Notes under the pieces: model-generated
Told to the model about the DNA's origin: nothing
Database searches by the model: none
Seen by the model: only the letters and a program-made list of their open reading frames with translations
Shown here: positions 1 through 9,353 of the stretch, piece after piece
Numbering within the stretch: the first letter of the stretch is position 1
Layout of the letters: each line of letters starts with the position of its first letter
Position numbers and translations under genes: made by a program
Origin: Marivita sp051859345
Lineage (GTDB): Bacteria; Pseudomonadota; Alphaproteobacteria; Rhodobacterales; Rhodobacteraceae
Length of the DNA: 64,000 bases
Direction: 5' to 3'
NCBI RefSeq assembly: GCF_051859345.1
Contig: NZ_JBHYFV010000002.1
Span: 186,001 to 250,000, forward strand

Positions 1-1
1 G

Positions 2-46
2 AAAATCTTCCAAGATTTCACCACATCCTTTCAAGGATGTGGTCCC
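2..46. repeat. Paired-hairpin repeat, copy 1
   Basis: Two adjacent hairpins. The first has arms AAATCTT (3-9) and AAGATTT (12-18) around CC. The second has 10-bp arms CCACATCCTT (21-30) and AAGGATGTGG (33-42) around TC, followed by TCCC. The same architecture recurs at 25624-25696 and 32779-32824 with different but self-complementary arms. It lies on the 3' side of rpsO, probably between rpsO and a gene outside the window. The left part may be clipped by the window edge. Function is unknown; a terminator, an RNA-stability element or an interspersed repeat are all possible. Confidence 0.7.
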
Positions 47-67
47 GCCTGTCATACCCCACAACAA

Positions 68-93
68 GAAAGGGCCCGCCAAGCGAGCCCTTT
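68..93 (-). terminator. Intrinsic terminator of rpsO
   Basis: On the minus strand the arms AAGGGCTCG and CGGGCCCTT enclose a short CTTGG-type loop, giving a 9-bp stem with one G-U pair. A moderately T-rich tail (TCTTGTTG) follows. It sits about 23 bases after the rpsO stop. The T tract is weak, so termination may be partial and transcripts could read into the gene to the left. Confidence 0.7.
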
Positions 94-115
94 GAAACCG
101 ACCGTCAGATGCGTC

Positions 116-385
116 TCAACGACGGATGCCAAGCCGCTGGATCAGGTTCTGATAGCGCGCTTCGTCTTTTGCCTTGGTGTAGTCCAGAAGCTTACGACGC
201 AAAGCCACAAGTTTGAGAAGACCACGACGCGAGTGGTTGTCTTTCTTGTGCGTTTTGAAATGCTCGGTCAGCGTGGAAATCCGGCTGGTGAGGATCGCAA
301 CCTGAACTTCGGGCGAACCTGTGTCGCCGTCTTTCGTCGCGAATTCCTTGATCAGGCGGTTCTTTTCTTCAACAGTGATCGACAT
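116..385 (-). CDS. rpsO: 30S ribosomal protein S15
   Basis: Encodes the 89-residue ribosomal protein S15, a primary 16S rRNA binder that organises the central domain of the small subunit. The protein starts MSITVEEKNR and carries the family's GSPEVQVAILT and HKKDNHSRRGL segments; the length equals the usual 89 residues. The ATG at 385 was chosen because AAGGAG lies just upstream (minus strand) and the longer open frame adds no family sequence. truB lies about 1.2 kb upstream on the same strand with two other genes between, so only part of the classical truB-rpsO-pnp order is kept here. S15 commonly represses its own translation through its mRNA leader, but I did not identify that structure. 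Confidence 0.98.
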   Translation of the reverse strand: MSITVEEKNRLIKEFATKDGDTGSPEVQVAILTSRISTLTEHFKTHKKDNHSRRGLLKLVALRRKLLDYTKAKDEARYQNLIQRLGIRR

Positions 386-526
386 CGGGGTCTCCTTTCG
401 AAGGTTGGAGTGAATGGCGCAAGCCGGGATGTCGTCCAGCAGGGCCCATGGAGAATCTCCACACATGGTGCGGATGCACGCATATAGGCGATAATCCATC
501 GCTTGGAAAGCCCCATGAGCACCACC

Positions 527-925
527 TCACCTTGGCCCGGCAATCCTGCCTTTGCGCAGTGTCAATTCTGCGGTCGGCACCTGAGCGACAACTGTGTCGT
601 TCAACAGGACATCGATCCAGTCCTCTTCCTTGGGCGACAGGCGCAACGCGATTTCCGGGCGGTGCTGGATCGACGGGCGTACCAGTGCAAGAACGACGTC
701 CTGCGCCGCATCGAAAGACGCCACCCGCGTGGGTGCAGCCCGGCCGGGCAGGGGTTGGTTGATACGCCCGGTCTTTTGGAACAGGGCAAGCGCATCAACC
801 GGAACATCCGGCCAATCGACAGGGGGCCGCGCGTAGACAGCGCGCTGCGGCGTCCGAAAGGGGCTGACAAAGGTCAGCAAGGACACTCCGATCAAACCGA
901 TGAGGGATATGGCGAAATAAAGCAT
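527..925 (-). CDS. Membrane-anchored hypothetical protein
   Basis: A 132-residue protein that I do not recognise as a named family. Residues 1-20 (MLYFAISLIGLIGVSLLTFV) form one hydrophobic segment, either an N-terminal anchor or an uncleaved signal. The remainder is soluble, proline-rich near residues 35-65, with no cysteine or obvious catalytic motif. It is the third gene of a minus-strand series truB, DUF1643, this gene, rpsO, about 106 bases after the DUF1643 gene. The position suggests co-transcription with translation genes but says nothing firm about its job. Confidence 0.7.
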   Translation of the reverse strand: MLYFAISLIGLIGVSLLTFVSPFRTPQRAVYARPPVDWPDVPVDALALFQKTGRINQPLPGRAAPTRVASFDAAQDVVLALVRPSIQHRPEIALRLSPKEEDWIDVLLNDTVVAQVPTAELTLRKGRIAGPR

Positions 926-1031
926 GGGGCCCTGTGTCTTGAGCGAACAATCCCAAGCTTAGGTCTCAATCGTAAATGAAGCGTTTTCCCTGCTTACAGG
1001 CGGGTCGCCAAAACAGGTACAATTCTATGGA

Positions 1032-1586
1032 TCAATGATCGCGATACCGGTCGTCAAACCGCCACGCTGTCGGGGTCGTCTTGAACGACACATAAAGCGG
1101 GTGGCGTGGGTGTCCGTCCTTCGTCAGTCCCAAATGGTGCATGTCCCCGCGATACCTGCGCGCCACCTCGACACCGCGTCCAAGATGCCCGCCATGCACG
1201 CCCCACGCCGCAATCGTCATCCCGGCCTGCGCCGACCAACAGTCAAGCAGGGCGTTGTTCATGTCCCCATTCGGTGCTTTGGCCCGTTTCAGATCCTGTG
1301 GGCGTGTCGCCCGAAAGGCAAAGATATTGGCAATCATCACTGCACCAAATCCCATTGCCCGCGCGCGGGTTTCGCAGCGGGCCACGGTTGGATCGTTGCG
1401 ATGCTCGTCCGCCGTTGACGGGTTCAGCATGAGGAACATCAGCGCAGGCTGCTGTGCGTTCCAGATCCGCGACAGCCCATACCGATACCGGTCACATTGC
1501 GAAAACCAGACGTGCGAAAGACAGCCATCCGCGTGGTGTGAGCGATGGATCAGAGCATCCCGAAGCTCTGACGGCAGGTCCGTCAT
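1032..1586 (-). CDS. DUF1643 domain protein
   Basis: A 184-residue protein matching the DUF1643 pattern: FLMLNPSTADEHRNDPT followed by RCETRARAMGFG, then NIFAFRATRP and a PNGDMNNALL segment. The family's biochemical function is unknown to me. The start ATG (1584-1586) overlaps the truB stop TGA (1583-1585) as ATGA, so translation is probably coupled to the tRNA pseudouridine synthase. There is no signal peptide, so the product should be cytoplasmic. Whether it takes part in RNA metabolism is only a guess from position. Confidence 0.85.
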   Translation of the reverse strand: MTDLPSELRDALIHRSHHADGCLSHVWFSQCDRYRYGLSRIWNAQQPALMFLMLNPSTADEHRNDPTVARCETRARAMGFGAVMIANIFAFRATRPQDLKRAKAPNGDMNNALLDCWSAQAGMTIAAWGVHGGHLGRGVEVARRYRGDMHHLGLTKDGHPRHPLYVSFKTTPTAWRFDDRYRDH

Positions 1587-2491
1587 GGTGCGACAAAGAC
1601 CCGCGACGGATGCACGTCTCCGGACTTGTAGCGCCCTACCGCAATCGGTTCTCCATCACAGGACACCCAACATTCATCGCCGTATTCCACGCCCGATGCG
1701 ATCACCATTGCCGGGTTGCCGTTGCGCAGCTTGACCGCAGCTTCGGCTGTGCAGGTCAGTTCCGGCAACTCTGTCAATCCCTCTTCCAAGGGTCGCAAAT
1801 GGGTATCCAGTTCGGGTGTCCGTGCCATCGCGTCGATCTGTTCCAGGCTCAGCCCATCAGCTGCATCGAACGGTCCCGACCAGGTGCGCCGCAAGCGCAG
1901 CACATGGCCATAACACCCAAGCGTCTCTCCGAGGTCACGGGCAATGGACCGAACATAGCCGCCCTTTCCGCAGACCAGTTGCAGCACTGCATGATCGGCA
2001 TCGGGGTGGTCCAGCAGGGTCAATTCCTCAACCCACAAGGACCGTGCGGCGATGTCCATTTCCTCGCCGTCGCGGGCGCGCTTGTAGGCGCGTTCTCCGT
2101 CGATCTTGACAGCGGAAAACTGCGGCGGGATCTGTTGAATCTCGCCAACAAACCCATGCAACGCCTCTTTGATCTCATCCTCCGAGGGACGTTGATCCGA
2201 TGTGGCGATCACCTCGCCCTCTGCGTCATCCGTACGGGTCGCCTGCCCGAACCGTACAGTAAATTCATACGCTTTTAGCGCGTCAGTGATATAAGGCACC
2301 GTCTTGGTCGCTTCGCCCAGAGCCACCGCGAGCACACCCGTCGCCTCGGGATCGAGCGTGCCGGCATGGCCCGCCTTCTTTGCGTCCAGCGCCCAGCGCA
2401 CCTTGTTCACAACGGCGGTAGAGGTGAGGCCCGCAGGCTTGTCCACAACCAGCCAGCCGGAAATATCGCGCCCCTTGCGTTTGCGTGCCAT
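1583..2491 (-). CDS. truB: tRNA pseudouridine(55) synthase TruB
   Basis: Isomerises U55 to pseudouridine in the T-loop of tRNAs. The 302-residue protein opens with GWLVVDKPAGLTST, followed by GTLDPEATGVL, whose Asp (about residue 47) is the family's catalytic nucleophile. A later segment, GGYVRSIARDLGE, is also typical of TruB. The ATG at 2491 has GAGGGA 7 bases upstream; a further in-frame ATG at 2503 lacks a comparable site. The gene overlaps the following DUF1643 gene by ATGA. E. coli TruB is 314 residues, so the length fits. Confidence 0.97.
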   Translation of the reverse strand: MARKRKGRDISGWLVVDKPAGLTSTAVVNKVRWALDAKKAGHAGTLDPEATGVLAVALGEATKTVPYITDALKAYEFTVRFGQATRTDDAEGEVIATSDQRPSEDEIKEALHGFVGEIQQIPPQFSAVKIDGERAYKRARDGEEMDIAARSLWVEELTLLDHPDADHAVLQLVCGKGGYVRSIARDLGETLGCYGHVLRLRRTWSGPFDAADGLSLEQIDAMARTPELDTHLRPLEEGLTELPELTCTAEAAVKLRNGNPAMVIASGVEYGDECWVSCDGEPIAVGRYKSGDVHPSRVFVAP

Positions 2492-2562
2492 TGTGTCCCT
2501 CACATACCTGAAAGATCGGCGAGGTATCGCAGGGCACGGACCCTGTCAATTCAGGTGAGCTC

Positions 2563-2745
2563 TCAGTCGAGATCGCGGGCTTCGTCGATCAGCATGATCG
2601 GGATGCCATCGCGGATCGGATAAACCAGATGCGCGGTGTGGCTGATCAATTCCTGACGTGCAGCGTCGTATTCCAACCGGCCCTGCGTCTGTGGGCAGAC
2701 AAGCGCTTCCAGCATCTTTCGGTCAAAGCCGGGTGTCTCGGTCAT
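2563..2745 (-). CDS. Trm112/YcaR-family small protein
   Basis: A 60-residue protein of the Trm112-like family, recognised by LEALVCPQTQGRLEYD and VYPIRDGIPIML. Relatives are small zinc-knuckle partners of methyltransferases (Trm112) or uncharacterised bacterial proteins (YcaR). Only one cysteine remains of the CPxC motif and the second Cys position is gone, so zinc binding by the usual knuckle looks unlikely. Its ATG (2743-2745) overlaps the stop of the Lon-domain gene (2742-2744) as ATGA, which suggests coupled translation. Confidence 0.9.
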   Translation of the reverse strand: MTETPGFDRKMLEALVCPQTQGRLEYDAARQELISHTAHLVYPIRDGIPIMLIDEARDLD

Positions 2746-3386
2746 TGCAGGATATCCTCGGACTGTCCGCCGCGCAGCGCATATTCGATCAGCGTCACCA
2801 GGGTTTCGCGGCGCGTGGACAGCGATGGCGCTTCCAGCAAAGCCTGCTTTTCCTCGGGTTCGAAATCCAGAAGCATGGACAAGGAATTGATCAGCAACTC
2901 ATCATCCGCATCCTTGAGCGTCGGCCAATCCGCAGACAAATCGCGTGCCGAAAAATACCGGTCCAGCAATTCCATGAACGCATCGCGATCAAAGCTGCGA
3001 TCATGTTCAGGTCCGCCCTGATCCCGGTCAAACCCGTCCCAGTTCACATCAAAGCGGCGATACGGCGTGAATCCCTCGATCTCGGCCACAACCCGAAAAC
3101 GGGAAATCCCACTGAGTGTCACCATGTACCGGCCATCCTCAGTCTCGGAGAACTGTGTCACCCGTCCGGCACAGCCGATGCGGTGCAAGGCATCCTGATC
3201 GCCCTTCGGACGCGCATTCGGCTGCACCATTCCGATCAGACGCGCGGGTGTTTTCATCGCGTCTTCAAGCATTTGCAGGTATCGCGGCTCGAACAGATGC
3301 AGCGGCAACCGTGCGCGGGGCAGCAGAAGCGCTCCGGGCAGCGGGAAGACGGGGATGGACCCCGGCAATTCTGTGACTCTTATCAT
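2742..3386 (-). CDS. Lon N-terminal (substrate-binding) domain protein
   Basis: A 214-residue stand-alone Lon substrate-binding domain. The N-terminus PVFPLPGALLLPRARLPLHL and FEPRYLQMLEDA are the classic LonN signature. The AAA+ and protease domains of Lon are absent, as in other LonN-only proteins of proteobacteria. The substrate is unknown; a role in protein quality control is plausible because cnoX lies directly upstream (27 bases away) on the same strand. Its stop overlaps the Trm112-like start. The likely operon is cnoX, this gene, Trm112-like. Confidence 0.93.
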   Translation of the reverse strand: MIRVTELPGSIPVFPLPGALLLPRARLPLHLFEPRYLQMLEDAMKTPARLIGMVQPNARPKGDQDALHRIGCAGRVTQFSETEDGRYMVTLSGISRFRVVAEIEGFTPYRRFDVNWDGFDRDQGGPEHDRSFDRDAFMELLDRYFSARDLSADWPTLKDADDELLINSLSMLLDFEPEEKQALLEAPSLSTRRETLVTLIEYALRGGQSEDILQ

Positions 3387-3413
3387 GTCCGACGATCTAG
3401 CCTTCGCAAACGA

Positions 3414-4337
3414 TCAGGCAAATATCATTGAGCTCAACCGACGACGACCGTTTAGCGCCACCGGATCATTCGGCTTGAGCGCTTCGAAAATCGTCATCAA
3501 CTGGGCCTTTGCGGCCGCGTCATTCCATTCGCGATCCCTGCGGAACAGCTCAAGCAGGTGATCGACCGCCGCTTGCCCGTCACCGGACGCATAAAGCGCC
3601 TGTGCAAGGTCGAACCGCGCCTGATGATTGTCGGGATCAGCCTCGACCTGGGCCTGCAGTTCGGCCACCGGACCGGAATTGCTGGCCTGTTTCGCCAGTT
3701 CGATCTGCGCGCGTGCCGCTTCAAGCTCTGGGCTGGTTGCGATCTCGGCCGGGGCACCATTCAGAATGGCCTCTGCCTGATCCAAGTCGCCAATCGCAAG
3801 GTTGCACTGCACAAGGCCCGCATAGGCCCGCGCATGGTTGGGATTTTCTTCCAGAACGGCGGCAAAGGTCTGCATCGCATCGGCTGCCGCACCCGCCTCA
3901 AGCATCTCTTCCGCCGCTTCAACCGCATCATCCAGACCACCGCTGGCGTCGCCTCCGGCTGCTTTGACAACACGCTCGACAAACGCCTTGATCTCAGAGG
4001 CGGGTTGCGCGCCCTGGAACATGTCGATCGGGCGACCCTGAACAAACGCCACGACAGTGGGGATGGACTGGATCGGCAGACCCTGCTGGGCAAGCGCCTG
4101 AACAAGGCCTTCGGCCTGATCGACATTGACCTTGGCCATCTTGACCGCGCCCCGCGCGGCCGTGACTTCGGCCTCAAGCTGCGGTCCAAGTGTCTTGCAC
4201 GGTCCGCACCACGGCGCCCAGAAATCCACGATAACCGGGGTTTCCATGCTGGCATCGACAACCTCGGTCATGAAGGCGTCCTGGGAAACATCCTTGATGA
4301 GGTCGGTCTGTGCCGGGCTTTGTCCGAGTTCAATCAT
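3414..4337 (-). CDS. cnoX: Thioredoxin-fold co-chaperone CnoX/YbbN
   Basis: A 307-residue fusion of an N-terminal thioredoxin domain (about 1-115) with a C-terminal tetratricopeptide-type region (about 130-290). It fits the CnoX/YbbN family of holdases that protect proteins from oxidative aggregation and pass them to DnaK or GroEL. The active site is an intact WCGPC at residues 43-47, so the protein can be redox-active; the E. coli homologue has lost this motif. The ATG at 4337 follows AGGAGA at good spacing. It heads the run cnoX, LonN-like, Trm112-like. Confidence 0.93.
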   Translation of the reverse strand: MIELGQSPAQTDLIKDVSQDAFMTEVVDASMETPVIVDFWAPWCGPCKTLGPQLEAEVTAARGAVKMAKVNVDQAEGLVQALAQQGLPIQSIPTVVAFVQGRPIDMFQGAQPASEIKAFVERVVKAAGGDASGGLDDAVEAAEEMLEAGAAADAMQTFAAVLEENPNHARAYAGLVQCNLAIGDLDQAEAILNGAPAEIATSPELEAARAQIELAKQASNSGPVAELQAQVEADPDNHQARFDLAQALYASGDGQAAVDHLLELFRRDREWNDAAAKAQLMTIFEALKPNDPVALNGRRRLSSMIFA

Positions 4338-4407
4338 CGCTGTCTCCTGTCGTCTTTGCCGCTATGTCATGGGGTAGATGGCGCACCCATCCGCGTCTTG
4401 CAAGGGG

Positions 4408-5211
4408 TCAGGTGTCCAGCAGGGCGCGGATATGTTGGGCGACGTGACCAGGATGCGTGATCGGCACCATGTGACCAGCGCCGTCTACCACGGTATCCAC
4501 AGCGCCCGGAATGCGCCGCGCAAGGGTCGCGTGAATGGCCGCGATCACCGGTTCGCTTTTCTGCCCACGGATCAGAAGAACGGGACAGTCAATGCCTTCC
4601 AACCGCCCTGCCTGCAAAAGTCCGGCAGTGTCCTGCAACAGGCAAGTCTCTGTTTCCTGAATGAAGGTCATTTGCGACGCAAAGAGGGTGCGCTCGCGGT
4701 CGCTCAGCGCATCCCAAGGGCGTCCATCGCCCCAGAGCCCGATGAAATCCGCAGCAGCCGTTTCCCATTCCTTCCTTGCCAAGGCCTTGGCAAACTCCTG
4801 CGACGTGTCAATGTAATCTTGCAGCACCGATGCATCACTCTGTCCGGCGGCAGCAAAAAGGACCGGCTCGATCAGCGTTAGGCTTTGGACGCGCCCGGGT
4901 TGCTCAAGCGCCAAACGCAGGGAAACGGTGGCACCGAAACTATGTCCGATCACATGACCGCCGTCGCCCAGACAGTCCGAGGCAATCGCCGTGACCTGAT
5001 CGTGCAGATTGCATCTCTGATCCCAGGCTGCACTGCGCCCGTGCCCCGGCATGTCAGGCGCAACCATCTTCAGCCGGTCCGACAGTTCGGTCGCCAAGGG
5101 CGTCCACGCTTTGGAATGCGCCAGTGCGCAATGCAACAGCAGCGCCCGGTCCGGACCTGTTCCAAAGTCACGCCAATAGACAGGAAACCCCGCCCGAACG
5201 CCGTCTGGCAT
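4408..5211 (-). CDS. Alpha/beta-fold hydrolase
   Basis: A 267-residue alpha/beta hydrolase with the nucleophile elbow GHSFG (Ser about residue 91), an oxyanion-type segment LLLHCALAHSKAW and a late GAGHMVPITHPG that supplies the catalytic His. The acid residue is less clear; a Glu in RGQKSEP stands where an Asp is more usual. Substrate is unknown. The ATG at 5211 shares a base with the TGA of the upstream isomerase gene (TGATG), so the two are probably co-translated; a TTG at 5214 is a weaker alternative start. Confidence 0.9.
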   Translation of the reverse strand: MPDGVRAGFPVYWRDFGTGPDRALLLHCALAHSKAWTPLATELSDRLKMVAPDMPGHGRSAAWDQRCNLHDQVTAIASDCLGDGGHVIGHSFGATVSLRLALEQPGRVQSLTLIEPVLFAAAGQSDASVLQDYIDTSQEFAKALARKEWETAAADFIGLWGDGRPWDALSDRERTLFASQMTFIQETETCLLQDTAGLLQAGRLEGIDCPVLLIRGQKSEPVIAAIHATLARRIPGAVDTVVDGAGHMVPITHPGHVAQHIRALLDT

Positions 5212-5810
5212 CAAATCTTGCCGGCAAGATGCAGATCGAGATCCTCGATCCTGTCCTGTCCCCAGAACCGCTGGTCGGTGTCGGTGATATAGAACGGCGC
5301 GCCAAACACGCCGCGCGACGCCGCTTCCTCAAGGTTGGCCGCATAGGTCTCTGCCCCGGAGAGCAGTCCGCTGTCGGCAAGCGCGGGATCAAACCCCGCA
5401 TCGGCCAGTCCGGCGCGCACGACATCATCCTGCGAGATGTCCTTGTCTTCCACCCAGACAGCGCGCAGGAACCCGGACACAAGCCGTCCAAGGTCTCCGC
5501 CCCCCGCATTTTGCGCGGCGATGATCGCATAGGACGACGGAGCGCCATTGGTTGGCCAGAACGCAGGCCGAAGGTTCAAGGGCATTCCCAGCTTCTTTGA
5601 CTGCCGGGTCAGTTCCTGCGCGCGCAGTTCCTGACGGCTGGGGTGGCGGTCTTTCGGAGGGGTGCCACCGGTGCGCCCGAACAGTGTTGTGATGTCCACC
5701 GGTTTGTAGGTGACGGTTGCGCCATGTTTGGCTGCGACGTCTTCCATCCGGCTCCCTGCCAGATAGGCGTACGGAGACAGTGTGGAGAAAAAGTAATCAA
5801 TATGCGCCAT
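5211..5810 (-). CDS. 2-hydroxychromene-2-carboxylate isomerase family (DsbA-like)
   Basis: A 199-residue DsbA-fold (kappa-class GST-like) protein. The N-terminal FFSTLSPYAYLAG carries Ser where DsbA has its Cys pair, as in HCCA isomerases; GVFGAPFYITD is the cis-Pro loop and FWGQDRIEDL closes the domain. The named reaction is glutathione-dependent isomerisation in naphthalene breakdown. Here no aromatic pathway genes are nearby, so the true substrate may differ. It is coupled to the downstream alpha/beta hydrolase, pointing to a short shared pathway. Confidence 0.88.
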   Translation of the reverse strand: MAHIDYFFSTLSPYAYLAGSRMEDVAAKHGATVTYKPVDITTLFGRTGGTPPKDRHPSRQELRAQELTRQSKKLGMPLNLRPAFWPTNGAPSSYAIIAAQNAGGGDLGRLVSGFLRAVWVEDKDISQDDVVRAGLADAGFDPALADSGLLSGAETYAANLEEAASRGVFGAPFYITDTDQRFWGQDRIEDLDLHLAGKI

Positions 5811-5912
5811 TTGCTCGCTCTCTGGGGTGAGTTGCTTTGCGAGACGGTAGGCCCATGCTAATGCGAGCGCAATGTCACGATTCTGTCATACCTGACCTTA
5901 CGGAGCGCACAT

Positions 5913-6923
5913 ATGGCCAGCCTAGATGAACCCAAACTGATCTCGGGCAATGCGAACATGCCGCTCGCAAAAGGCATCGCGCGGCGCATGTCCATGTATC
6001 GCGGCATGAATGTGGGTCTGGTCGATGCGCGGGTCGAACGGTTCAACGATCAAGAGGTGTTTGTCGAGGTTTACGAGAACGTGCGCGGCGAGGACATGTT
6101 CATCATCCAGCCCACATCGAACCCGGCCAATGACAACCTGATGGAATTGCTCATCATGTCGGATGCCCTGCGCCGGTCGTCCGCAGCGCGCATCACCGCA
6201 GTGATCCCCTATTTCGGTTACGCCCGCCAAGATCGCCGCACCAAGGCGCGCACACCCATTACGGCAAAGCTGGTGGCCAACATGATCGCCGAAGCGGGCA
6301 TCGAGCGCGTGTTGACGATGGACCTCCACGCGGCGCAGATTCAGGGCTTTTTCGACATGCCGGTTGATAACCTTTACGCGTCACCGATCTTTGCTCTCGA
6401 TATCCTTGAACAGTTCAAAGGCAATTCCTCTGATCTGATGATCATTTCTCCGGACGTTGGTGGCGTGGCGCGAGCACGCGAGTTGGCAAAACGGATCAAT
6501 GCCCCTCTCGCGATCGTGGACAAACGCCGCGAGAAACCAGGCGAGATTGCCGAAATGACCGTGATCGGTGATGTGACAGGAAAGAAATGCATCATCGTGG
6601 ATGACATTTGCGACACCGCTGGCACGCTTTGCAAAGCCGCAGAAGTTCTGATGGAACACGGGGCCATAGAGGTCCATTCCTACATCACGCATGGCGTGTT
6701 GTCCGGTCCCGCAGTCGAACGTGTGACCAAGTCTGTAATGAAATCGCTGGTCATCACCGATTCCATTCAGGCCACCGAATTTGTTTCAAACGCCGACAAC
6801 ATTCGTATCCTGCCGACTGCCCCGATGTTCGCGCAGGCGATCCTGAACATCTGGAACGGCACCTCTGTTTCGTCCCTGTTCGAGACCGACACGCTTGGCC
6901 CGATTTACGAGGGGATCCTGTAG
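5913..6923 (+). CDS. prs: Ribose-phosphate pyrophosphokinase
   Basis: Makes PRPP from ribose 5-phosphate and ATP for nucleotide, histidine and tryptophan synthesis. The 336-residue protein shows RFNDQEVFVEV, IPYFGYARQDRR (ATP site region), DLHAAQIQGFFD and the PRPP loop IIVDDICDTAGTL. It is slightly longer than the roughly 315 residues of E. coli Prs. The ATG at 5913 is preceded by CGGAG about 8 bases away. It is a single plus-strand gene between minus-strand neighbours and ends against the lectin gene. Confidence 0.98.
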   Translation: MASLDEPKLISGNANMPLAKGIARRMSMYRGMNVGLVDARVERFNDQEVFVEVYENVRGEDMFIIQPTSNPANDNLMELLIMSDALRRSSAARITAVIPYFGYARQDRRTKARTPITAKLVANMIAEAGIERVLTMDLHAAQIQGFFDMPVDNLYASPIFALDILEQFKGNSSDLMIISPDVGGVARARELAKRINAPLAIVDKRREKPGEIAEMTVIGDVTGKKCIIVDDICDTAGTLCKAAEVLMEHGAIEVHSYITHGVLSGPAVERVTKSVMKSLVITDSIQATEFVSNADNIRILPTAPMFAQAILNIWNGTSVSSLFETDTLGPIYEGIL

Positions 6924-6928
6924 GCCGG

Positions 6929-6953
6929 ACTGCTCTCACAATCACGGAGCAGT
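6929..6953. terminator. Hairpin between convergent prs and lectin genes
   Basis: The arms ACTGCTC (6929-6935) and GAGCAGT (6947-6953) form a 7-bp stem with an 11-base loop in the 34-base gap between the convergent stops. No T tract follows on either strand, so this is at most a weak or factor-assisted terminator. Confidence 0.35.
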
Positions 6954-6957
6954 AGCG

Positions 6958-7308
6958 TCACTCTACGTCCCAGTCGTCGTCATTTTCGACCGGCCCCATC
7001 GCGATCCAGGAAATCCGGACCCGCGCCACGCGGGTGTCGAGCCAGGTCCGAAAGACCGCTTCGAACCCATCGACAGTGACATTGTCCGCTGTCAGATCGG
7101 CGCGCACATTATGGGCGCTGTCCATGTCCCAAAGAGACAGCGACACATGAACGGCAGGCGGCGCGGAAAAGGGCTGATCAAAGGTGACCAGCTTGCTGCG
7201 AACCCGCGATCCCTCGCCGGTCCACATGTCGCCGCCTTCCTCGTAATCCGAGAAAAGATCGACAGACCCCTGGGCAATACCGACCCGCGCACTGTTGATG
7301 ATCTGCAT
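6958..7308 (-). CDS. H-type lectin domain protein
   Basis: A 116-residue protein that is nearly all one H-type lectin domain. Features are SRVRSKLVTFDQPF, HVSLSLWDMDS, a central DNVTVDGFEAVFRTW and the late DTRVARVRISWIAMGP. Known H-lectins, such as discoidin and snail agglutinin, bind N-acetylgalactosamine-type sugars; ligand residues cannot be judged here. There is no signal peptide, so it is predicted cytoplasmic unless exported otherwise. It follows the atp operon beyond an intrinsic terminator (about 7363-7395), so it may be expressed by read-through or its own promoter. Confidence 0.88.
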   Translation of the reverse strand: MQIINSARVGIAQGSVDLFSDYEEGGDMWTGEGSRVRSKLVTFDQPFSAPPAVHVSLSLWDMDSAHNVRADLTADNVTVDGFEAVFRTWLDTRVARVRISWIAMGPVENDDDWDVE

Positions 7309-7362
7309 GCCTCAACCTCATGTCGTCAGCGATTTCTACTGCATGGCATCGCCGGACAAAAC

Positions 7363-7395
7363 GAAAAAAGCCCCGCAACTCTGCGAGGCTTTTGG
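7363..7395 (-). terminator. Intrinsic terminator of the atp operon
   Basis: On the minus strand the arms AAAAGCCTCGCA and TGCGGGGCTTTT (12 bp, one G-U) surround GAGT and end in a run of six T. It lies about 20 bases after the atpC stop, separating the ATP synthase genes from the lectin gene. Confidence 0.9.
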
Positions 7396-7414
7396 CTTTG
7401 AAGTCAACGCAGGA

Positions 7415-7849
7415 TCAGAGCGACGGCTGTTTCGGCGAAAGACCGATGTGACCGCCAACCGCAACCATGTCGGCAAGCAGCTTGGCTGCATCATCGACCG
7501 GACCCGGCTCGTTCTTGAAGGTTTCCTTGGTCTGCTTGTACGAGGCATGCGCCTCGTCAACCATCGCCTCGTAGGTCGCCTGATCCACATCCGCCTTGGG
7601 AAGCGCACGTTCTGCCAGAACGGAAAGGCCTTCGCCCATCTCTGCAAACCCGCCGGTCACGACAAATTCCTCGGTGCCCTTTTCGGTCTCGACCGTCAGA
7701 ACACCGGGACGCAGGGTCGTGATCAGCGGCGCATGGTTCGGCATCGCCGTCATGTCGCCATCGGCGCCCGGAATCTGCACAGATTTGACCTGCGCCGACA
7801 TCAGGCTGCGCTCGGGGCTGACCAGATCGAATTGCATGGTCTCTGCCAT
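7415..7849 (-). CDS. atpC: F1F0 ATP synthase epsilon subunit
   Basis: The 144-residue epsilon subunit of the F1 sector, part of the central stalk that couples rotation and can inhibit ATP hydrolysis. The N-terminal beta-sandwich shows MQFDLVSPERSLMS, IPGADGDMTAMPNHAPLITTLRPG and FVVTGGFAEM, all typical. The C-terminal helical part is short and diverges. ATG 7849 follows AAGGAGA. It is the last gene of atpHAGDC and is followed by a strong terminator. Confidence 0.97.
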   Translation of the reverse strand: MAETMQFDLVSPERSLMSAQVKSVQIPGADGDMTAMPNHAPLITTLRPGVLTVETEKGTEEFVVTGGFAEMGEGLSVLAERALPKADVDQATYEAMVDEAHASYKQTKETFKNEPGPVDDAAKLLADMVAVGGHIGLSPKQPSL

Positions 7850-7912
7850 GGATATTCTCCTTTTGGGTCTCGTCCCCGCGAAGTAGACCGCGAGGACTGA
7901 TGAGCGCCCGGA

Positions 7913-9337
<1,425 letters not shown>

Positions 9338-9353
9338 GTTTCGTCTCCGGTCC

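Noticed and set aside
352..543. A 63-residue minus-strand frame upstream of rpsO
   Set aside because: Overlaps rpsO and the preceding gene in another frame, with no ribosome-binding site or recognisable sequence.
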